Shown: positions 1-11,128, counted from the first letter of the stretch. The stretch is DNA of 64,000 nucleotides from Candidatus Nitrotoga sp. MKT (GCA_003402345.1 QFXH01000006.1:124001-188000); one strand, 5' to 3'. Program-made: numbers and translations. Notes: a model not told the origin generated them from the sequence alone.

Positions 1-1
1 T

Positions 2-520
2 TGGAACGGACGTTTTGTGGTAGTGGTAGCGGTTGTGGCAAGCATGGCCGCCGCCACTGCGATTTTTTATATGGCTACGGTAGACGTGGTTTATCTGGTT
101 GGCCACATGTTGCATTATGCTGATTCTGCGCTGACCGAAGAGGCACGCAAACTTCTTCATGACCAGACCATCTCCCATGTGGTGGAAGTAGTGGACGGCT
201 ACCTGCTTGCAACCTTCATGCTGATTTTCTCACTCGGTATGTATGAATTATTTGTTAGCGACATTGATGAAGCTCATGGCAGCAAAACCTCCAGCAAAAT
301 CCTGGTTATCGCAAGTCTGGACGACCTCAAAGCGCGATTAGCCAAGGTCATTTTGATGATTTTGATCGTCACCTTGTTCGAGGAAGCATTGAACATGAAG
401 ATATCGTCCCCGCTTGACCTGCTTTATCTTGGTGGCGCTATCGCCCTGATTGGTGCATCGCTGTTCTTGACCCACAAAGCGGAAGACCACGGAAAAAATA
501 GTGGCCATTCTATAACCTGA
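2..520 (+). CDS. YqhA/UPF0114 family membrane protein, 5' truncated by window edge
   Basis: Frame is open to the window edge (WNGRFVVVVAVVAS...); hydrophobic helices and ELFVSDID-type motif match the UPF0114/YqhA pattern; paralogue at 47173. Confidence 0.75.
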   Translation, partial: WNGRFVVVVAVVASMAAATAIFYMATVDVVYLVGHMLHYADSALTEEARKLLHDQTISHVVEVVDGYLLATFMLIFSLGMYELFVSDIDEAHGSKTSSKILVIASLDDLKARLAKVILMILIVTLFEEALNMKISSPLDLLYLGGAIALIGASLFLTHKAEDHGKNSGHSIT

Positions 521-529
521 AAATAAATT

Positions 530-802
530 ATGTTTTCGCTGCCCTCCATGTGGAACCTGATAATTTCCACCATCGTGTTTTTCATTGTTGCTTGGTATGT
601 TCGCCGTTTTTTGGATGGGCAAGATTTTAGCAATGGTAAAAAACGGGACATACTGGTGTTTATATTTGCCTCCCTAGTGTCATGGGGTGCGGGAGAAGCG
701 GCGGACTGGGCCCAAGAGAAAATAGAAGGAAAAAATCCAACAATAAAAAATTCGAGTGATCTCCCACAACTACAAAAAGTGATCAATCAGATACCACAGT
801 GA
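530..802 (+). CDS. small membrane protein, unknown function
   Basis: 90-aa ORF with hydrophobic N-terminus, directly downstream of the YqhA-like gene. Confidence 0.5.
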   Translation: MFSLPSMWNLIISTIVFFIVAWYVRRFLDGQDFSNGKKRDILVFIFASLVSWGAGEAADWAQEKIEGKNPTIKNSSDLPQLQKVINQIPQ

Positions 803-940
803 CGAATATCACAAACACAAGCACTTAGAAAAGAAGCCTCCCATAAATCCAAAATTATATTAGGGAGCGTCCCCTAAGAAAAATCTAATAATTCACAGGC
901 TATTTTTAGCCTATGTAATCAAATCAGCGGAAATCGTGCC

Positions 941-1765
941 ATGCCAAATCAATTGTCTATTATAGAACAAGCGCAAAACACGCTCATTGACTTGGGCATC
1001 AAGTTTGGCCCTAAGGTCGTTGTTGCAATCCTTATCCTGATAGTTGGCTTTTATACAGGGCGCTGGGTCGGCTCAGTCTTCCATCGCTGGCTTAGTAAAC
1101 TCCAACTCGAGCCACCGATGCGATTACTTCTGGTGCGCGTCGTGCGCCTGATGGTAGTGGGTCTATCCCTAATCATGGCGCTGCAAAATCTCGGTGTCGA
1201 ATTACTACCCCTCATCGCTGGGTTGGGTGTGGCTGGAGCTGGTGTTGCTCTTGCGATGCAAGGGGTGTTGAGCAATCTCGCGGCGGGACTCACAATTATT
1301 TTCACTCAACCGTTTAAGGTCGGAGAGTATATCGCCATAGTCGGCGTGAAGGGCAAGGTTGAGGAAATCGACCTTTTTTCTACCCAACTTAGCCAAGCGG
1401 ATTGCTCTGTAGTTGTAGTGCCTAACCGCAAGATTGTCGGAGAAATTCTGCACAACTATGGCCACATCCGGCAACTCGAGCTGAGTATACCTATCGCCCG
1501 AGCCAATGATATTGAGCGGGCGCTCATGGCAATTGACGAAGTGGTCAATGCCAATTCACGTGTATTGAGAGAACCTGCGGCATTCATTGGGGTGATGACC
1601 CTTGCCGACTCATCAATCGGCATCGCTGTCAAACCTTGGGTTAAGGCATCCGACTACGTGCCCGTGGGCGCCGAAATCAACCGGGCGATAATCGAGAAAA
1701 TTACCGCTGCTGGCGTGGACTATCCACCCTCCGAGCGTAAAATTCGCATTATCAACGCACAATAA
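941..1765 (+). CDS. MscS-family mechanosensitive ion channel
   Basis: Gly/Ala-rich pore helix (AGLGVAGAGVALAMQGVLSNLAAGLTIIFTQPFKVGEYI) followed by a beta domain, typical of MscS. Confidence 0.92.
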   Translation: MPNQLSIIEQAQNTLIDLGIKFGPKVVVAILILIVGFYTGRWVGSVFHRWLSKLQLEPPMRLLLVRVVRLMVVGLSLIMALQNLGVELLPLIAGLGVAGAGVALAMQGVLSNLAAGLTIIFTQPFKVGEYIAIVGVKGKVEEIDLFSTQLSQADCSVVVVPNRKIVGEILHNYGHIRQLELSIPIARANDIERALMAIDEVVNANSRVLREPAAFIGVMTLADSSIGIAVKPWVKASDYVPVGAEINRAIIEKITAAGVDYPPSERKIRIINAQ

Positions 1766-1862
1766 CGGTGCCAATTGGTAGGATACGTTTAAATTTATCT
1801 GCCAGTCTGCTCGTTAAACAACACAGTGTCGGCAGCTATCCGTTAAACGTAAAAAACCATAT

Positions 1863-2105
1863 CTAAACAAATTGTTGAACTTGATGTAAATACAACTGCT
1901 CCACCTTCTTGCGAGCCCACGGCGTTCTTCGTAAAAACTTCAAGCTGGATTTGATACTGGGATCATGAGTAAAGCATCGCACTGGCACAGCGATACCCAT
2001 AGCTTCCCAGCCCATGTTCTCGGATAGTTGCGTAATGATAGTTTCCAGGGTGATACCGTCCAAACTGGGCATTTTTACTGTTTTTTTATTTGCATCCATA
2101 TTCAT
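1863..2105 (-). CDS. VF530 family (DUF2132) protein
   Basis: LDGITLETIITQL...CFTHDPSIKSSLKFLRRTPWARKKVEQLYL is the VF530 family signature. Confidence 0.85.
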   Translation of the reverse strand: MNMDANKKTVKMPSLDGITLETIITQLSENMGWEAMGIAVPVRCFTHDPSIKSSLKFLRRTPWARKKVEQLYLHQVQQFV

Positions 2106-2170
2106 ATTTTACATGTGATAGCGGGACTTGAGCATTTACAATAGTGTTCCTTTTTTAGTATGCACTTGCC

Positions 2171-2890
2171 ATGACAACCCCCGTCCGTCTCTCAAAACGC
2201 CTCGTAGAATTAATCTCCTGCTCACGCAAGGAGGCCGAACTTTATATTGCAGGGGGTTGGGTTATGGTCGATGGACAAATGGTGGACAAACCGCAATTCA
2301 TGGTGTCGCAGCTGGAGAAAATCGAGCTCCACCCCGATGCTAGTCTCGCTCCGATTGCGCCAGTGACCATTTTGTTTCACCAACCGCCTGTCACAGGCAC
2401 AAATGCTGATTCTGCGCAGCAACTTATTCGCACCGATACGCGGGCGGCTGATGACCGCTCAGGCATTCACATCAACAAACAACACTTTGCCCGACTAAAG
2501 CAAGGTATAGCGTTAGAGAAAAATGCTAGCGGCTTATCAGTATTTACCCAAGATTTTCGGGTGGCGCGCAAGCTGATCGATGAAGCAGCCACGATTGAGC
2601 AGGAATATATTGTAGAGATCGCGGGTGAACTGCCCCCCGATGGGCTCAAGCAACTTAACCACGGGCTCAGTTTTAATGGCCGGACGCTGCCCCCAATCAA
2701 GGTTAGTTGGCAAAACGAAACACGGCTGCGCTTTGCCCTCAAAGGGGCGCAACCCGGGCAGATCGCACATATGTGTAAAAGTGTCGGGCTACAGGTGCTA
2801 GCCATGAAACGGATCCGAATCGGGCGAATGTCGATGGCAAAATTACAGCCCGGGCTTTGGCGTTATTTGATGCCGTACGAGCGGTTTTAA
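2171..2890 (+). CDS. rRNA pseudouridine synthase (RsuA/RluF-like) with N-terminal S4 domain
   Basis: S4-like N-terminus (VRLSKRLVELISCSRKEAELYIAGGWVMVDG) and pseudouridine synthase-like C-terminus. Confidence 0.8.
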   Translation: MTTPVRLSKRLVELISCSRKEAELYIAGGWVMVDGQMVDKPQFMVSQLEKIELHPDASLAPIAPVTILFHQPPVTGTNADSAQQLIRTDTRAADDRSGIHINKQHFARLKQGIALEKNASGLSVFTQDFRVARKLIDEAATIEQEYIVEIAGELPPDGLKQLNHGLSFNGRTLPPIKVSWQNETRLRFALKGAQPGQIAHMCKSVGLQVLAMKRIRIGRMSMAKLQPGLWRYLMPYERF

Positions 2891-3043
2891 TCTTTAACTA
2901 TGCAATATCCCCCACGATATTTACCGGGTAAGCAATCGACTTGAGACATATCAGAATATCTGTCGTAGCGATATTGAAAGTGCGTACTGAAAAATTAATT
3001 CACCTCCATAACCACTCGATACTTCACGTATTTCACGGCTTTA

Positions 3044-3598
3044 TCACTTATTCGAAAGTGAGACTGCATCGATATTGGCGGCTGACCAAAGGGGTTGACC
3101 AGTCACTTCGAGATAGGTGAGGTAAACCCGCAAATCAAATTCCAGCTGGTGATAATCAGGCTCCATGTGTCGGCACAGTTGATAGAAGGCTTTGTTGTGC
3201 TCGTGTTCCTTGATGTGCGCAAGTTCGTGAACAACGACCATGCGCAAAAATTCAAGCGGCATCTCCTTAAACAATTCCGCTATGCGAATCTCTCGCTTGG
3301 CCCTAAGTTTTGTGCCCTGTACCCGCGAGATGCTGGTATGCGTGCCCAGTGCGTGCTGAATGACTTGCAGTTTGCCGTCGAACGCCACCTTGCTCAACTG
3401 CCCGGCGTTGCGCAGATACTTGCCTTTGGCTTCCAGCACATAGTCATAGAGCGCCTTGTCGGAGCGCACAGTGTGCGCATGCGGATACTTCTGCAGCAGC
3501 ATGTTGGGCAGCAGGCCTTGTTCGATAAGCCGCTGCACTTGTTCTACTAATGCTATAGGGTAGCCAGCAAGGTAATTTGGCATAGATTTTTCGCACAT
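3044..3598 (-). CDS. YgjP-like zinc metallopeptidase (M48/DUF45)
   Basis: HELAHIKEHEHNKAFY zinc-binding motif. Confidence 0.85.
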   Translation of the reverse strand: MCEKSMPNYLAGYPIALVEQVQRLIEQGLLPNMLLQKYPHAHTVRSDKALYDYVLEAKGKYLRNAGQLSKVAFDGKLQVIQHALGTHTSISRVQGTKLRAKREIRIAELFKEMPLEFLRMVVVHELAHIKEHEHNKAFYQLCRHMEPDYHQLEFDLRVYLTYLEVTGQPLWSAANIDAVSLSNK

Positions 3599-3654
3599 AG
3601 CGGCTTGTTACGATATTGCAGATGGAAAAATTTTAGCGATATGCGTCTATCTTT

Positions 3655-3771
3655 TTATTGATCCGCACGGTGAAGTATTAACTTCGTTCGGGCTAGGCTG
3701 GTCGAAGCCCATCCACCTTTCGACAGGCTCAAGGCGAACGGACTTCAAACATAATCTGGCCGAATCAATAA
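3655..3771. repeat. MITE-like intergenic repeat, copy A
   Basis: Terminal inverted repeats TTATTGATCCG.../...CGAATCAATAA; long match to 62784-62876; contains TTCGACAGGCTCA...GCGAACGG. Confidence 0.7.
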
Positions 3772-3776
3772 CTGTG

Positions 3777-4328
3777 TCAGACAGCGTGCTTTTTAACCCA
3801 CGCGACATAATGATCCATCCAGTTTTGGAAGAATTTCTTGCTGGCTGTACCGATGTCGCCGGCCTCGTCAAACAATCCATCCTTTACATGTACGAATGCT
3901 TCGGGTTGGCAAAGCGTCGGTACGTTTAGGTGTGAGAGAATGTTGCGCAAATGTTGCTGTGCCATAGCCGTGCCGTTGGTTCCGGGAGAAGCGCCTAGCA
4001 CGCCAGCGGGTTTACCCGCCCAAGCGCTTTGGCCATAGGGACGCGAAGCGTGGTCGATTGCATTTTTAAGTACCCCAGAGATAGAACGGTTGTATTCGGG
4101 CGTTACAAACAGAATGCCCTGCGCCGCTGTAATTTCCTCTTTCAGCCGCTTGACAGGTTGCGCTTGGTTCGCGTCATCGTCCTGGTTATAAAGAGGCAAC
4201 TCGCCGATTTGCAATTCTTTGAATGAAAACTCCGATGGCGCCAATTTTATAATGGCGTTAACCAGCTTGCGGTTGAGTGAATCCTTCCGAAGACTGCCAA
4301 CGATAACGGCAATTTGATATTGGTTCAT
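3777..4328 (-). CDS. NADPH-dependent FMN reductase family protein
   Basis: VGSLRKDSLNRKL ... FVTPEYNRSISGVLKNAIDHASRP flavodoxin-like motifs. Confidence 0.9.
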   Translation of the reverse strand: MNQYQIAVIVGSLRKDSLNRKLVNAIIKLAPSEFSFKELQIGELPLYNQDDDANQAQPVKRLKEEITAAQGILFVTPEYNRSISGVLKNAIDHASRPYGQSAWAGKPAGVLGASPGTNGTAMAQQHLRNILSHLNVPTLCQPEAFVHVKDGLFDEAGDIGTASKKFFQNWMDHYVAWVKKHAV

Positions 4329-4425
4329 ATGATTTCCTTTTAAATGTTACAAATGATCTTAAAACGTCTCGATCACGTTAGCATAACCATGCATTTTGAA
4401 TTTTTCGACGTGGCCATTGGTTCTT

Positions 4426-5235
4426 TCAGTTCCCCTTAGCCATATCTCCAACATGAAATGCATCGGCCAGAAATGCCATGCCCTCATCCCACGAAGCTTT
4501 ATCTGCCATAGCGTTATAGGCCAGCGGCAATTTGAACTCTTGGCCATATTTATCTGCGTCCGGATTGGTGAAGCTGTGCTTAGCACCGGGATAGGTCACC
4601 GCTTTATAAATCACACCAGCCTTCTCCATCTCCTGCCTGAAAGCGGCGACCTGGGTAGCGGGAATCATCGGATCGTCTTCGCCAGTAAAGGACGCGATCC
4701 GCGCCTTGACCTTGCCCGCCACTGCCGGATACTCTGTTCCCAAACTACCGTGGAAACTCATCACTGCCTTAAGAGGCTTACCGATGCGCGCCATGTGCAA
4801 CACTACCGAACCGCCAAAACAATAGCCGATGGCTGCAATACGGTTGGAATCCACGGTTTTTTCCTTGCTAATGAGGCTGTATGCGCTATCGAATCGCGCC
4901 TTGGCTAGCTCAGTATTTTTTGCCACCTCGCTGGCGAATTTGCCCGCATCATCCGGATGATGCGCCTGTTTGCCATCGCCATACATATCAATTGCCAGCG
5001 CGGTGAAACCCCGCTCCGCCAACATACGGGCGCGTTTGCGCGCATATTCGTTGTGTCCCCACCATTCATGCACCACCAAAATACCTGGGCGCTTGCCCTG
5101 TATAGAATCGTCGTAGGCGATATAACCCTTGAGTAGGGTGCCGTTGGCGCTATAGGTCACTTCTTTACCTTGTACGGCAGCGTAAGATGCAAAAGTTGCA
5201 AATATCAGACCGGCGAACAATAGAAATTTATTCAT
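4426..5235 (-). CDS. dienelactone hydrolase family protein, exported
   Basis: Signal peptide; GILVVHEWWGHNEYARKRARMLAERGF, GYCFGGSV nucleophile elbow, GAKHSF. Confidence 0.9.
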   Translation of the reverse strand: MNKFLLFAGLIFATFASYAAVQGKEVTYSANGTLLKGYIAYDDSIQGKRPGILVVHEWWGHNEYARKRARMLAERGFTALAIDMYGDGKQAHHPDDAGKFASEVAKNTELAKARFDSAYSLISKEKTVDSNRIAAIGYCFGGSVVLHMARIGKPLKAVMSFHGSLGTEYPAVAGKVKARIASFTGEDDPMIPATQVAAFRQEMEKAGVIYKAVTYPGAKHSFTNPDADKYGQEFKLPLAYNAMADKASWDEGMAFLADAFHVGDMAKGN

Positions 5236-5487
5236 ATTCTCTCCAAAAAATTAGCTTGTTCAGTTTTTTGAACCTAAAAGTAGAACATCCGGTAGCGCGA
5301 ATATGCCAATCACGCGTAAGCAGAAAATCGGTATCACTTCATACATCGTATAATTCCGTAAATGTAATCGCTTACAGTTGATAGTGGGCAATTTATCACC
5401 CGAAATCTTTAAGCAAAACAAAGCATCAAAAATACCTATCGTTGTGTCAAAAATTACTTGACCGTCACATTATACCAATATAAGTCA

Positions 5488-8400
5488 ATGAATATAAAGC
5501 CTGTATTATCCGATGAAGTTTGCAGAGCACTGGCCAGATTGGGACGTACTGAAGATATTAAATTTTCTCCAGATGGTCGACGTCTTGCCATCGCCGGATT
5601 TAATTACAACAAGATTCTCATACTGGAAGTAGATTTTGACTTTACTGATACTCATAAAAACTTGGTCATTAGCGATTTCGCGGAAATATCATCCCTTAGT
5701 TTGAAAAACCCGCATGGGCTCGCTTTCTTAGATGACAAAACTTTAATAGTGGCGAATCGCAAAGGGGGCGCATCAGTACTGAGGCTGCCTCCACGTGGCG
5801 CGGTGGAAAAGATAGTTGAACTACCAGATTTAGGAGTAATCCCGAGCAACCTGTGGCTCTATTCGCCCGGATCTGTATCTGCAATCTGTTTAAAAAATGG
5901 GCTGTATGATGTTCTGATTTGTAATAATTATGCTCACTACGTTTCTCGTCATATCTTGGATATAACTGAATCTTTAACAGTCAAACGTAACGAAATTCTG
6001 TTGTCCAAGGATTTGGACATTCCGGACGGGGTGTCATTTAGCAACGATGGTCGTTGGATTGCAGTAAGCAACCATGGAAAACACTGTGTCTTTTTGTATG
6101 AAAATACTCCGGAACTAACACAAGATAGTGAACCATCAGGCATATTGCATGGTGTTTCTTTCCCTCATGGCGTGCGGTTTGCGAAAGGCCGATTCATTCT
6201 GGTCGCAGATGCTGGCGCCCCCTTTGTGCATATCTACGAAAAGAATGGTAACTGCTGGGAAGGTAGATATGAACCAGTCAGTTCATTCAGAGTAATGAGC
6301 GATGAGATTTTTAAACGGGGCCGAAAAAATGCTCAGGAGGGAGGTCCCAAAGGTATCGACGTGAACGAAGACATGAATACGCTCGTAACAACTAGTGATT
6401 ACCAACCCTTAGCATTCTTTGACCTTCAAGAAGCGCTTAAAAGGAGGAGGAGCGAATCTGGCCAGACGTCGGTCCCGCCAAGGCGCCTGCAAGCTTGTCC
6501 CTGCGGTAGCGGAAAGCGCTACAAACACTGCTGTGGGGAGGCTGACACCCTCTCAAAACCGAATGCTTCCCGCTCGTTCCGTTCAATCATGCAATCTGCG
6601 CTAGCTGCACAACGCGCTAACGAGCTTGAGGGTGCAGAACGTCTATACCTGGAGGCGCTCGAGTTGAGGGGTGACGATCCCGATGCGCTGCATATGCTCG
6701 GGGTCGTTCTTTACTGCCGACACAGAGCTCGGGAGGCCTCAGGACTGATACGGCGCGCAGGCATGGCAACCCAGTGGCAATTTCCAGGCATCCTCTTTAA
6801 TTACGGCTTGGCACTAGGCAGTAGAATGCTGGGCCGTGACACAGCAAGAGGTGCCAAGCTGCGGCAGCAATACGATCGCTGGCTTGCCACAAGGCCTTAT
6901 AGGTCGGGTTATGAACCCCTGGTAAGCGTTGTTATTCCTTCTTACAACCATGCTTCGTACATCGAACGTTCCTTAGAATCGATATATGCGCAAACTTACC
7001 GTAATCTTGAATTAATCATAATTGATGACGCCTCAAGCGATGGGTCGCCTGACATTATTAGAGAAAAGCTGCGGGGTTGCCATCTTCCCCACCGATTTGT
7101 TGCTCGTGATACCAACTTGGGTGCCCATGCAACTTTAAACGAGGCCATAGCTCTAGCTCAGGGAGAATTCATTAATCCGCTTAATTCAGATGATCTTTTC
7201 GAACCCGGACGAATCGCTGAAATGGTTGAGAAAGTCGCGCGAAGTGAATTTGAATGGGGATTTTCAAAATGTATCTGCATTGATCCACACAATCAGGTCG
7301 TTACTCCCCAAAAAAATAATCGTTCTTACATTCTTTCCCAGATAGAGGAGACCCTCTCCTCATCAGATACGATCGGTAGTGCTTTGCTGGGAGCGTTAAA
7401 TCCAACTATTTCAACCGGTAATCTCTTCTTTTCCAAATCGTTATATAAAAAACTGGGGGGATTTCGTGATTATCAATCGAATCACGACTGGGACTTCTGT
7501 CTGCGTGCTTTATGGTATGCCGAACCGCGCTTGGTATCGTCTAATTTGTATCGTTATCGGCTGCACGAAAATAATACTATCCAGAAGTCGCTCGAACGGA
7601 ATCGCGAAGAGTACGGCAGATTGTTCGCTGACTACCACGACAAAGCTATAACTTCTTTGCCAGACAATGAGTTCGCTCCGGCCAAGGCCACCGTTGGATC
7701 AGCGTACCTGGCTAAAGTACTTGCCGCAGGCCAGATAAGTTTGCCTCAAAAAATCTTGATAGACCTAGATGATGAGCTTACCCGACAGGAGGAGGATTCA
7801 ATCCTCAAATCTGATATCGGTGTTGGAGAGGGTTTGAATCTTGTTGGCTATTTCAGGGGGGAGGCTGGTCTTGCCGAGAGTGTACGCACCATGGCGGCAA
7901 CCTGTTATGCCAAAGATATAAAAATCAACATTCAGGATGCCGGCGTGATAATGGAGGGCAGGCAAAGCAACCGAAGTATGGATCGCTTTCTTACCAGCGA
8001 TAATGATCAACAGACGACACTTTTTTACATGAACCCCGATCAACTCGAATCCGTATGGCGACGATATTTCGAGCGGGGAGATCTCCGGGGGCGTCGAATA
8101 ATCAGCTACTGGCATTGGGAAATTGATAAGTTTCCGAAAAAATGGCAACCGGCACTCGAGTTAGTCGATGAAATTTGGGTTGCAAGCGAGTTTGTGGAAC
8201 AGCTCGTCAAACGTGTCACAGATAAACCCGTTGTCCGAATTCCTCACGCAATAGATGTAAAAATTTCGCGACCGTATTCACGTACTGAATTTGCCCTAAC
8301 GGATGATCGTTTTCTGTTTCTATTCAATTTCGATTTTTATTCTTTCGCAGACAGAAAAAATCCTTGGGCTACGATTGAGGCTTTCAGGCGTGCTTTTCCG

Positions 8401-8934
8401 ATTTCTGAAGACCGCGTAGGTCTGGTTATCAAATGCCACAATGGAGAGAGGCACATAGAAAAATTTAACTTACTTCAAGAACTTGCTGAGCAAGATTCCC
8501 GTATTACCATCCTTGATCGCCTTCTCTCCCGTGAAGAGATGTATGGACTGCAAAGTGTTTGCGATGCCTATGTTTCGCTGCATCGTTCCGAAGGATTCGG
8601 CTTGGGAATGGCAGAATGCATGGCCCTGGGCAAGCCGGTTATAGGTACCGGCTACTCGGGTAATCTAGAATTCATGGATAGCGAAAACAGTTGTCTCGTC
8701 AATTACACCCTGATACCCGTAAAACCGGGCCAATTCATTTATTACGAGCCCGGTTGGATGTGGGCTGATCCAGACGTGGATCATGCGGCGAAGTATATGG
8801 TTCGGTTGTTCGAGGATCCGGACTATCGCCAACGTATGTCAACTCGCGCGGCAGCCGATATGGCAGCTCGACATAATCACCAAATAGTCGGAAAAATCAT
8901 CAAGGATCGACTAGATCATTTAAATAAACGGTGA
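5488..8934 (+). CDS. multidomain protein: beta-propeller + SEC-C motif + TPR-like + GT2 glycosyltransferase + GT4-type glycosyltransferase
   Basis: Repeated SFSNDGRWIAVSNHG-type blades; ACPCGSGKRYKHCCG SEC-C; VSVVIPSYNHASYIERSLESIYAQTYRNLELIIIDDASSDGS (GT2); SEGFGLGMAECMALGKPVIGTGYSGNLEFM (GT4). ATG at 5488 preferred over TTG at 5458. Confidence 0.85.
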   Translation: MNIKPVLSDEVCRALARLGRTEDIKFSPDGRRLAIAGFNYNKILILEVDFDFTDTHKNLVISDFAEISSLSLKNPHGLAFLDDKTLIVANRKGGASVLRLPPRGAVEKIVELPDLGVIPSNLWLYSPGSVSAICLKNGLYDVLICNNYAHYVSRHILDITESLTVKRNEILLSKDLDIPDGVSFSNDGRWIAVSNHGKHCVFLYENTPELTQDSEPSGILHGVSFPHGVRFAKGRFILVADAGAPFVHIYEKNGNCWEGRYEPVSSFRVMSDEIFKRGRKNAQEGGPKGIDVNEDMNTLVTTSDYQPLAFFDLQEALKRRRSESGQTSVPPRRLQACPCGSGKRYKHCCGEADTLSKPNASRSFRSIMQSALAAQRANELEGAERLYLEALELRGDDPDALHMLGVVLYCRHRAREASGLIRRAGMATQWQFPGILFNYGLALGSRMLGRDTARGAKLRQQYDRWLATRPYRSGYEPLVSVVIPSYNHASYIERSLESIYAQTYRNLELIIIDDASSDGSPDIIREKLRGCHLPHRFVARDTNLGAHATLNEAIALAQGEFINPLNSDDLFEPGRIAEMVEKVARSEFEWGFSKCICIDPHNQVVTPQKNNRSYILSQIEETLSSSDTIGSALLGALNPTISTGNLFFSKSLYKKLGGFRDYQSNHDWDFCLRALWYAEPRLVSSNLYRYRLHENNTIQKSLERNREEYGRLFADYHDKAITSLPDNEFAPAKATVGSAYLAKVLAAGQISLPQKILIDLDDELTRQEEDSILKSDIGVGEGLNLVGYFRGEAGLAESVRTMAATCYAKDIKINIQDAGVIMEGRQSNRSMDRFLTSDNDQQTTLFYMNPDQLESVWRRYFERGDLRGRRIISYWHWEIDKFPKKWQPALELVDEIWVASEFVEQLVKRVTDKPVVRIPHAIDVKISRPYSRTEFALTDDRFLFLFNFDFYSFADRKNPWATIEAFRRAFPISEDRVGLVIKCHNGERHIEKFNLLQELAEQDSRITILDRLLSREEMYGLQSVCDAYVSLHRSEGFGLGMAECMALGKPVIGTGYSGNLEFMDSENSCLVNYTLIPVKPGQFIYYEPGWMWADPDVDHAAKYMVRLFEDPDYRQRMSTRAAADMAARHNHQIVGKIIKDRLDHLNKR

Positions 8935-9040
8935 CAAGCTTGAAAATCAGGGAAGGCATCGTTAGACTACGCGACCTTCTTAAGACTTAGAGGGCAGAGT
9001 CCTACCAAGCTTAGCAACAGACTCTAAAAGACTCAAAAAT

Positions 9041-9877
9041 ATGGCACACGCAGAACCAGCATTCAAACTCAAAATTGCCAATCTCTCTTTATTTGTGCTC
9101 TATGTCAATACAACCGACATGGCTCAACTAAAAAACCAATTGGATACGCGTGTTAATAAAACGCATAATTTTTTCTCCAATACACCTGTGGCTCTCGATC
9201 TCTCTGCTATCGCGAACAGCAACATTTCGCCAGACTTTGCTGACCTTATGTCATTCATGCTGGATCATGGCATGCATGCCACTGGTGTTATCGGAGGATC
9301 CACTGAACAGCGCGAAGCCGCCGTACAATCAGGCTTAGGACTCTTTCCTGACACAATTGTCAAACCCGCAATAAAGACGGCGCCGGTTCCCACGACAGCC
9401 CCAAGCATTACTCCTAATGCAGAAAAAAATAATCAGCCAGAACTACCCGAACTTGGATTGACGATAGATACCAATAACAACAACGTCCTTGACTCAGATA
9501 CCCAACGTCAAAATCCCGTTTCCCAAGTACCGCCAACTTTCCGTCCAACCATGATAATCAACAAACCGGTCCGCACTGGCCAGAGAATCTATGCCGAAGG
9601 TAGCAATTTGGTTGTACTGGGCGTTGTTAATGCAGGTGCTGAACTGATTGCTGACGGAGATATCCACATTTACGCCCCGCTGCGCGGCCGTGCAATCGCG
9701 GGGGCTCAAGGCAACGAGAATGCGCGTATTTTCGTACATAGCCTGGAAGCAGAATTGATTTCCGTTGCTGGCTGCTTTAAGGTATTCGAGAACGGCATTC
9801 CCGAAAATTTGCGCGGCAAACCCGTTCAAGTGCATCTGAATGGCTCTGATTTGATTATCCAGCCCTTGCTTAGCTAA
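9041..9877 (+). CDS. minC: septum site-determining protein MinC
   Basis: C-terminal VNAGAELIADGDIHIYAPLRGRAIAGAQGNENARIF; upstream of minD and minE. Confidence 0.95.
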   Translation: MAHAEPAFKLKIANLSLFVLYVNTTDMAQLKNQLDTRVNKTHNFFSNTPVALDLSAIANSNISPDFADLMSFMLDHGMHATGVIGGSTEQREAAVQSGLGLFPDTIVKPAIKTAPVPTTAPSITPNAEKNNQPELPELGLTIDTNNNNVLDSDTQRQNPVSQVPPTFRPTMIINKPVRTGQRIYAEGSNLVVLGVVNAGAELIADGDIHIYAPLRGRAIAGAQGNENARIFVHSLEAELISVAGCFKVFENGIPENLRGKPVQVHLNGSDLIIQPLLS

Positions 9878-9941
9878 AGGAGTTTTTTAGCATCCCCATT
9901 TACGGGTAAAATGTACCTAAATCTTGTTCAGGAATATAAAC

Positions 9942-10757
9942 GTGTCTAAAGTTATTGTAGTTACTTCAGGGAAAGGTGGTGTGGGTAAGACCACAACCAG
10001 TGCTAGCTTCTCCAGCGGTCTCGCCCTACGGGGAAACAAAACGGTTGTCATCGACTTCGATGTGGGTTTGCGCAACCTGGATCTCATCATGGGCTGCGAG
10101 CGGCGTGTGGTGTATGACATCATCAACGTCATCAACGGCGAGGTAACCCTTAAACAGGCACTCATCAAAGATAAGAATTGTGACAACCTGTACATTCTTC
10201 CCGCATCCCAAACCCGGGACAAAGATGCGCTCAACCTGGAAGGCGTTGAACGCATACTGAACGAACTAAAGGAAAGTTTTGACTGTATCGTATGTGACTC
10301 CCCAGCAGGTATCGAATCAGGCGCATTCACCGCAATGTATTTTGCCGACGAGGCTTTGGTAGTAACTAACCCGGAGGTGTCGTCAGTGCGGGATTCGGAC
10401 CGCATTCTAGGGATTCTCGCAGCCAAATCCAAACGCGCTGTGGATGGCCTCGATCCAGTGAAAGAACACTTACTGATTACCCGCTATGATCCCAAGCGGG
10501 TAGAGGCTGGCGAAATGTTATCGGTTACTGACATCCAGGAAATCTTGCGCATCCCCTTGATCGGCGTGATTCCGGAATCGGAATCAGTACTCCAAGCCTC
10601 TAATGCTGGCACCCCAGCTATCCATTTGGATAAGAGCGACGTGGCTGAAGCCTACCGGGACGTGGTGGGACGCTTTATGGGTGACGAAAGACTACCCATG
10701 CGTTTTGTTACCGTAGAGAAAAAGAGTTTTTTAAAACGACTGCTGGGGGGCCGCTGA
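9942..10757 (+). CDS. minD: septum site-determining protein MinD
   Basis: [23 protein letters not shown] deviant Walker A; GTG start at 9942 after AGGAATATAAAC. Confidence 0.97.
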   Translation: MSKVIVVTSGKGGVGKTTTSASFSSGLALRGNKTVVIDFDVGLRNLDLIMGCERRVVYDIINVINGEVTLKQALIKDKNCDNLYILPASQTRDKDALNLEGVERILNELKESFDCIVCDSPAGIESGAFTAMYFADEALVVTNPEVSSVRDSDRILGILAAKSKRAVDGLDPVKEHLLITRYDPKRVEAGEMLSVTDIQEILRIPLIGVIPESESVLQASNAGTPAIHLDKSDVAEAYRDVVGRFMGDERLPMRFVTVEKKSFLKRLLGGR

Positions 10758-10758
10758 G

Positions 10759-11043
10759 ATGTCCATGATCGCTGGCTTAATCAGCTACCTGCGTGGTAAC
10801 GAAAAAAAAACCGCCATCGTCGCTAAAGAACGTCTGCAGATTATTCTGGCCCACGAACGTGCCGGAAGAAATGCGCCAACTCCAGATTATTTGCCTGCAC
10901 TTCAAGAAGAACTTATGGTTGTGATTGCCAAATACATTCATATAGACCGCGAATCTATCAATGTTCAATTAGAGAAGCATGGCGAATATGACGTACTTGA
11001 GCTTAACATTACATTGCCGGACAAGATGCGCCTCAACCGATGA
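10759..11043 (+). CDS. minE: cell division topological specificity factor MinE
   Basis: Length, position after minD and [16 protein letters not shown] motif. Confidence 0.95.
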   Translation: MSMIAGLISYLRGNEKKTAIVAKERLQIILAHERAGRNAPTPDYLPALQEELMVVIAKYIHIDRESINVQLEKHGEYDVLELNITLPDKMRLNR

Positions 11044-11128
11044 ATGCTCTCCTGATTTTTCACTAAAAACAAACATCAAAACAATCGCTATTCAACTGTC
11101 GCATCCCGGGTGACCTTATCCCGGGCTT

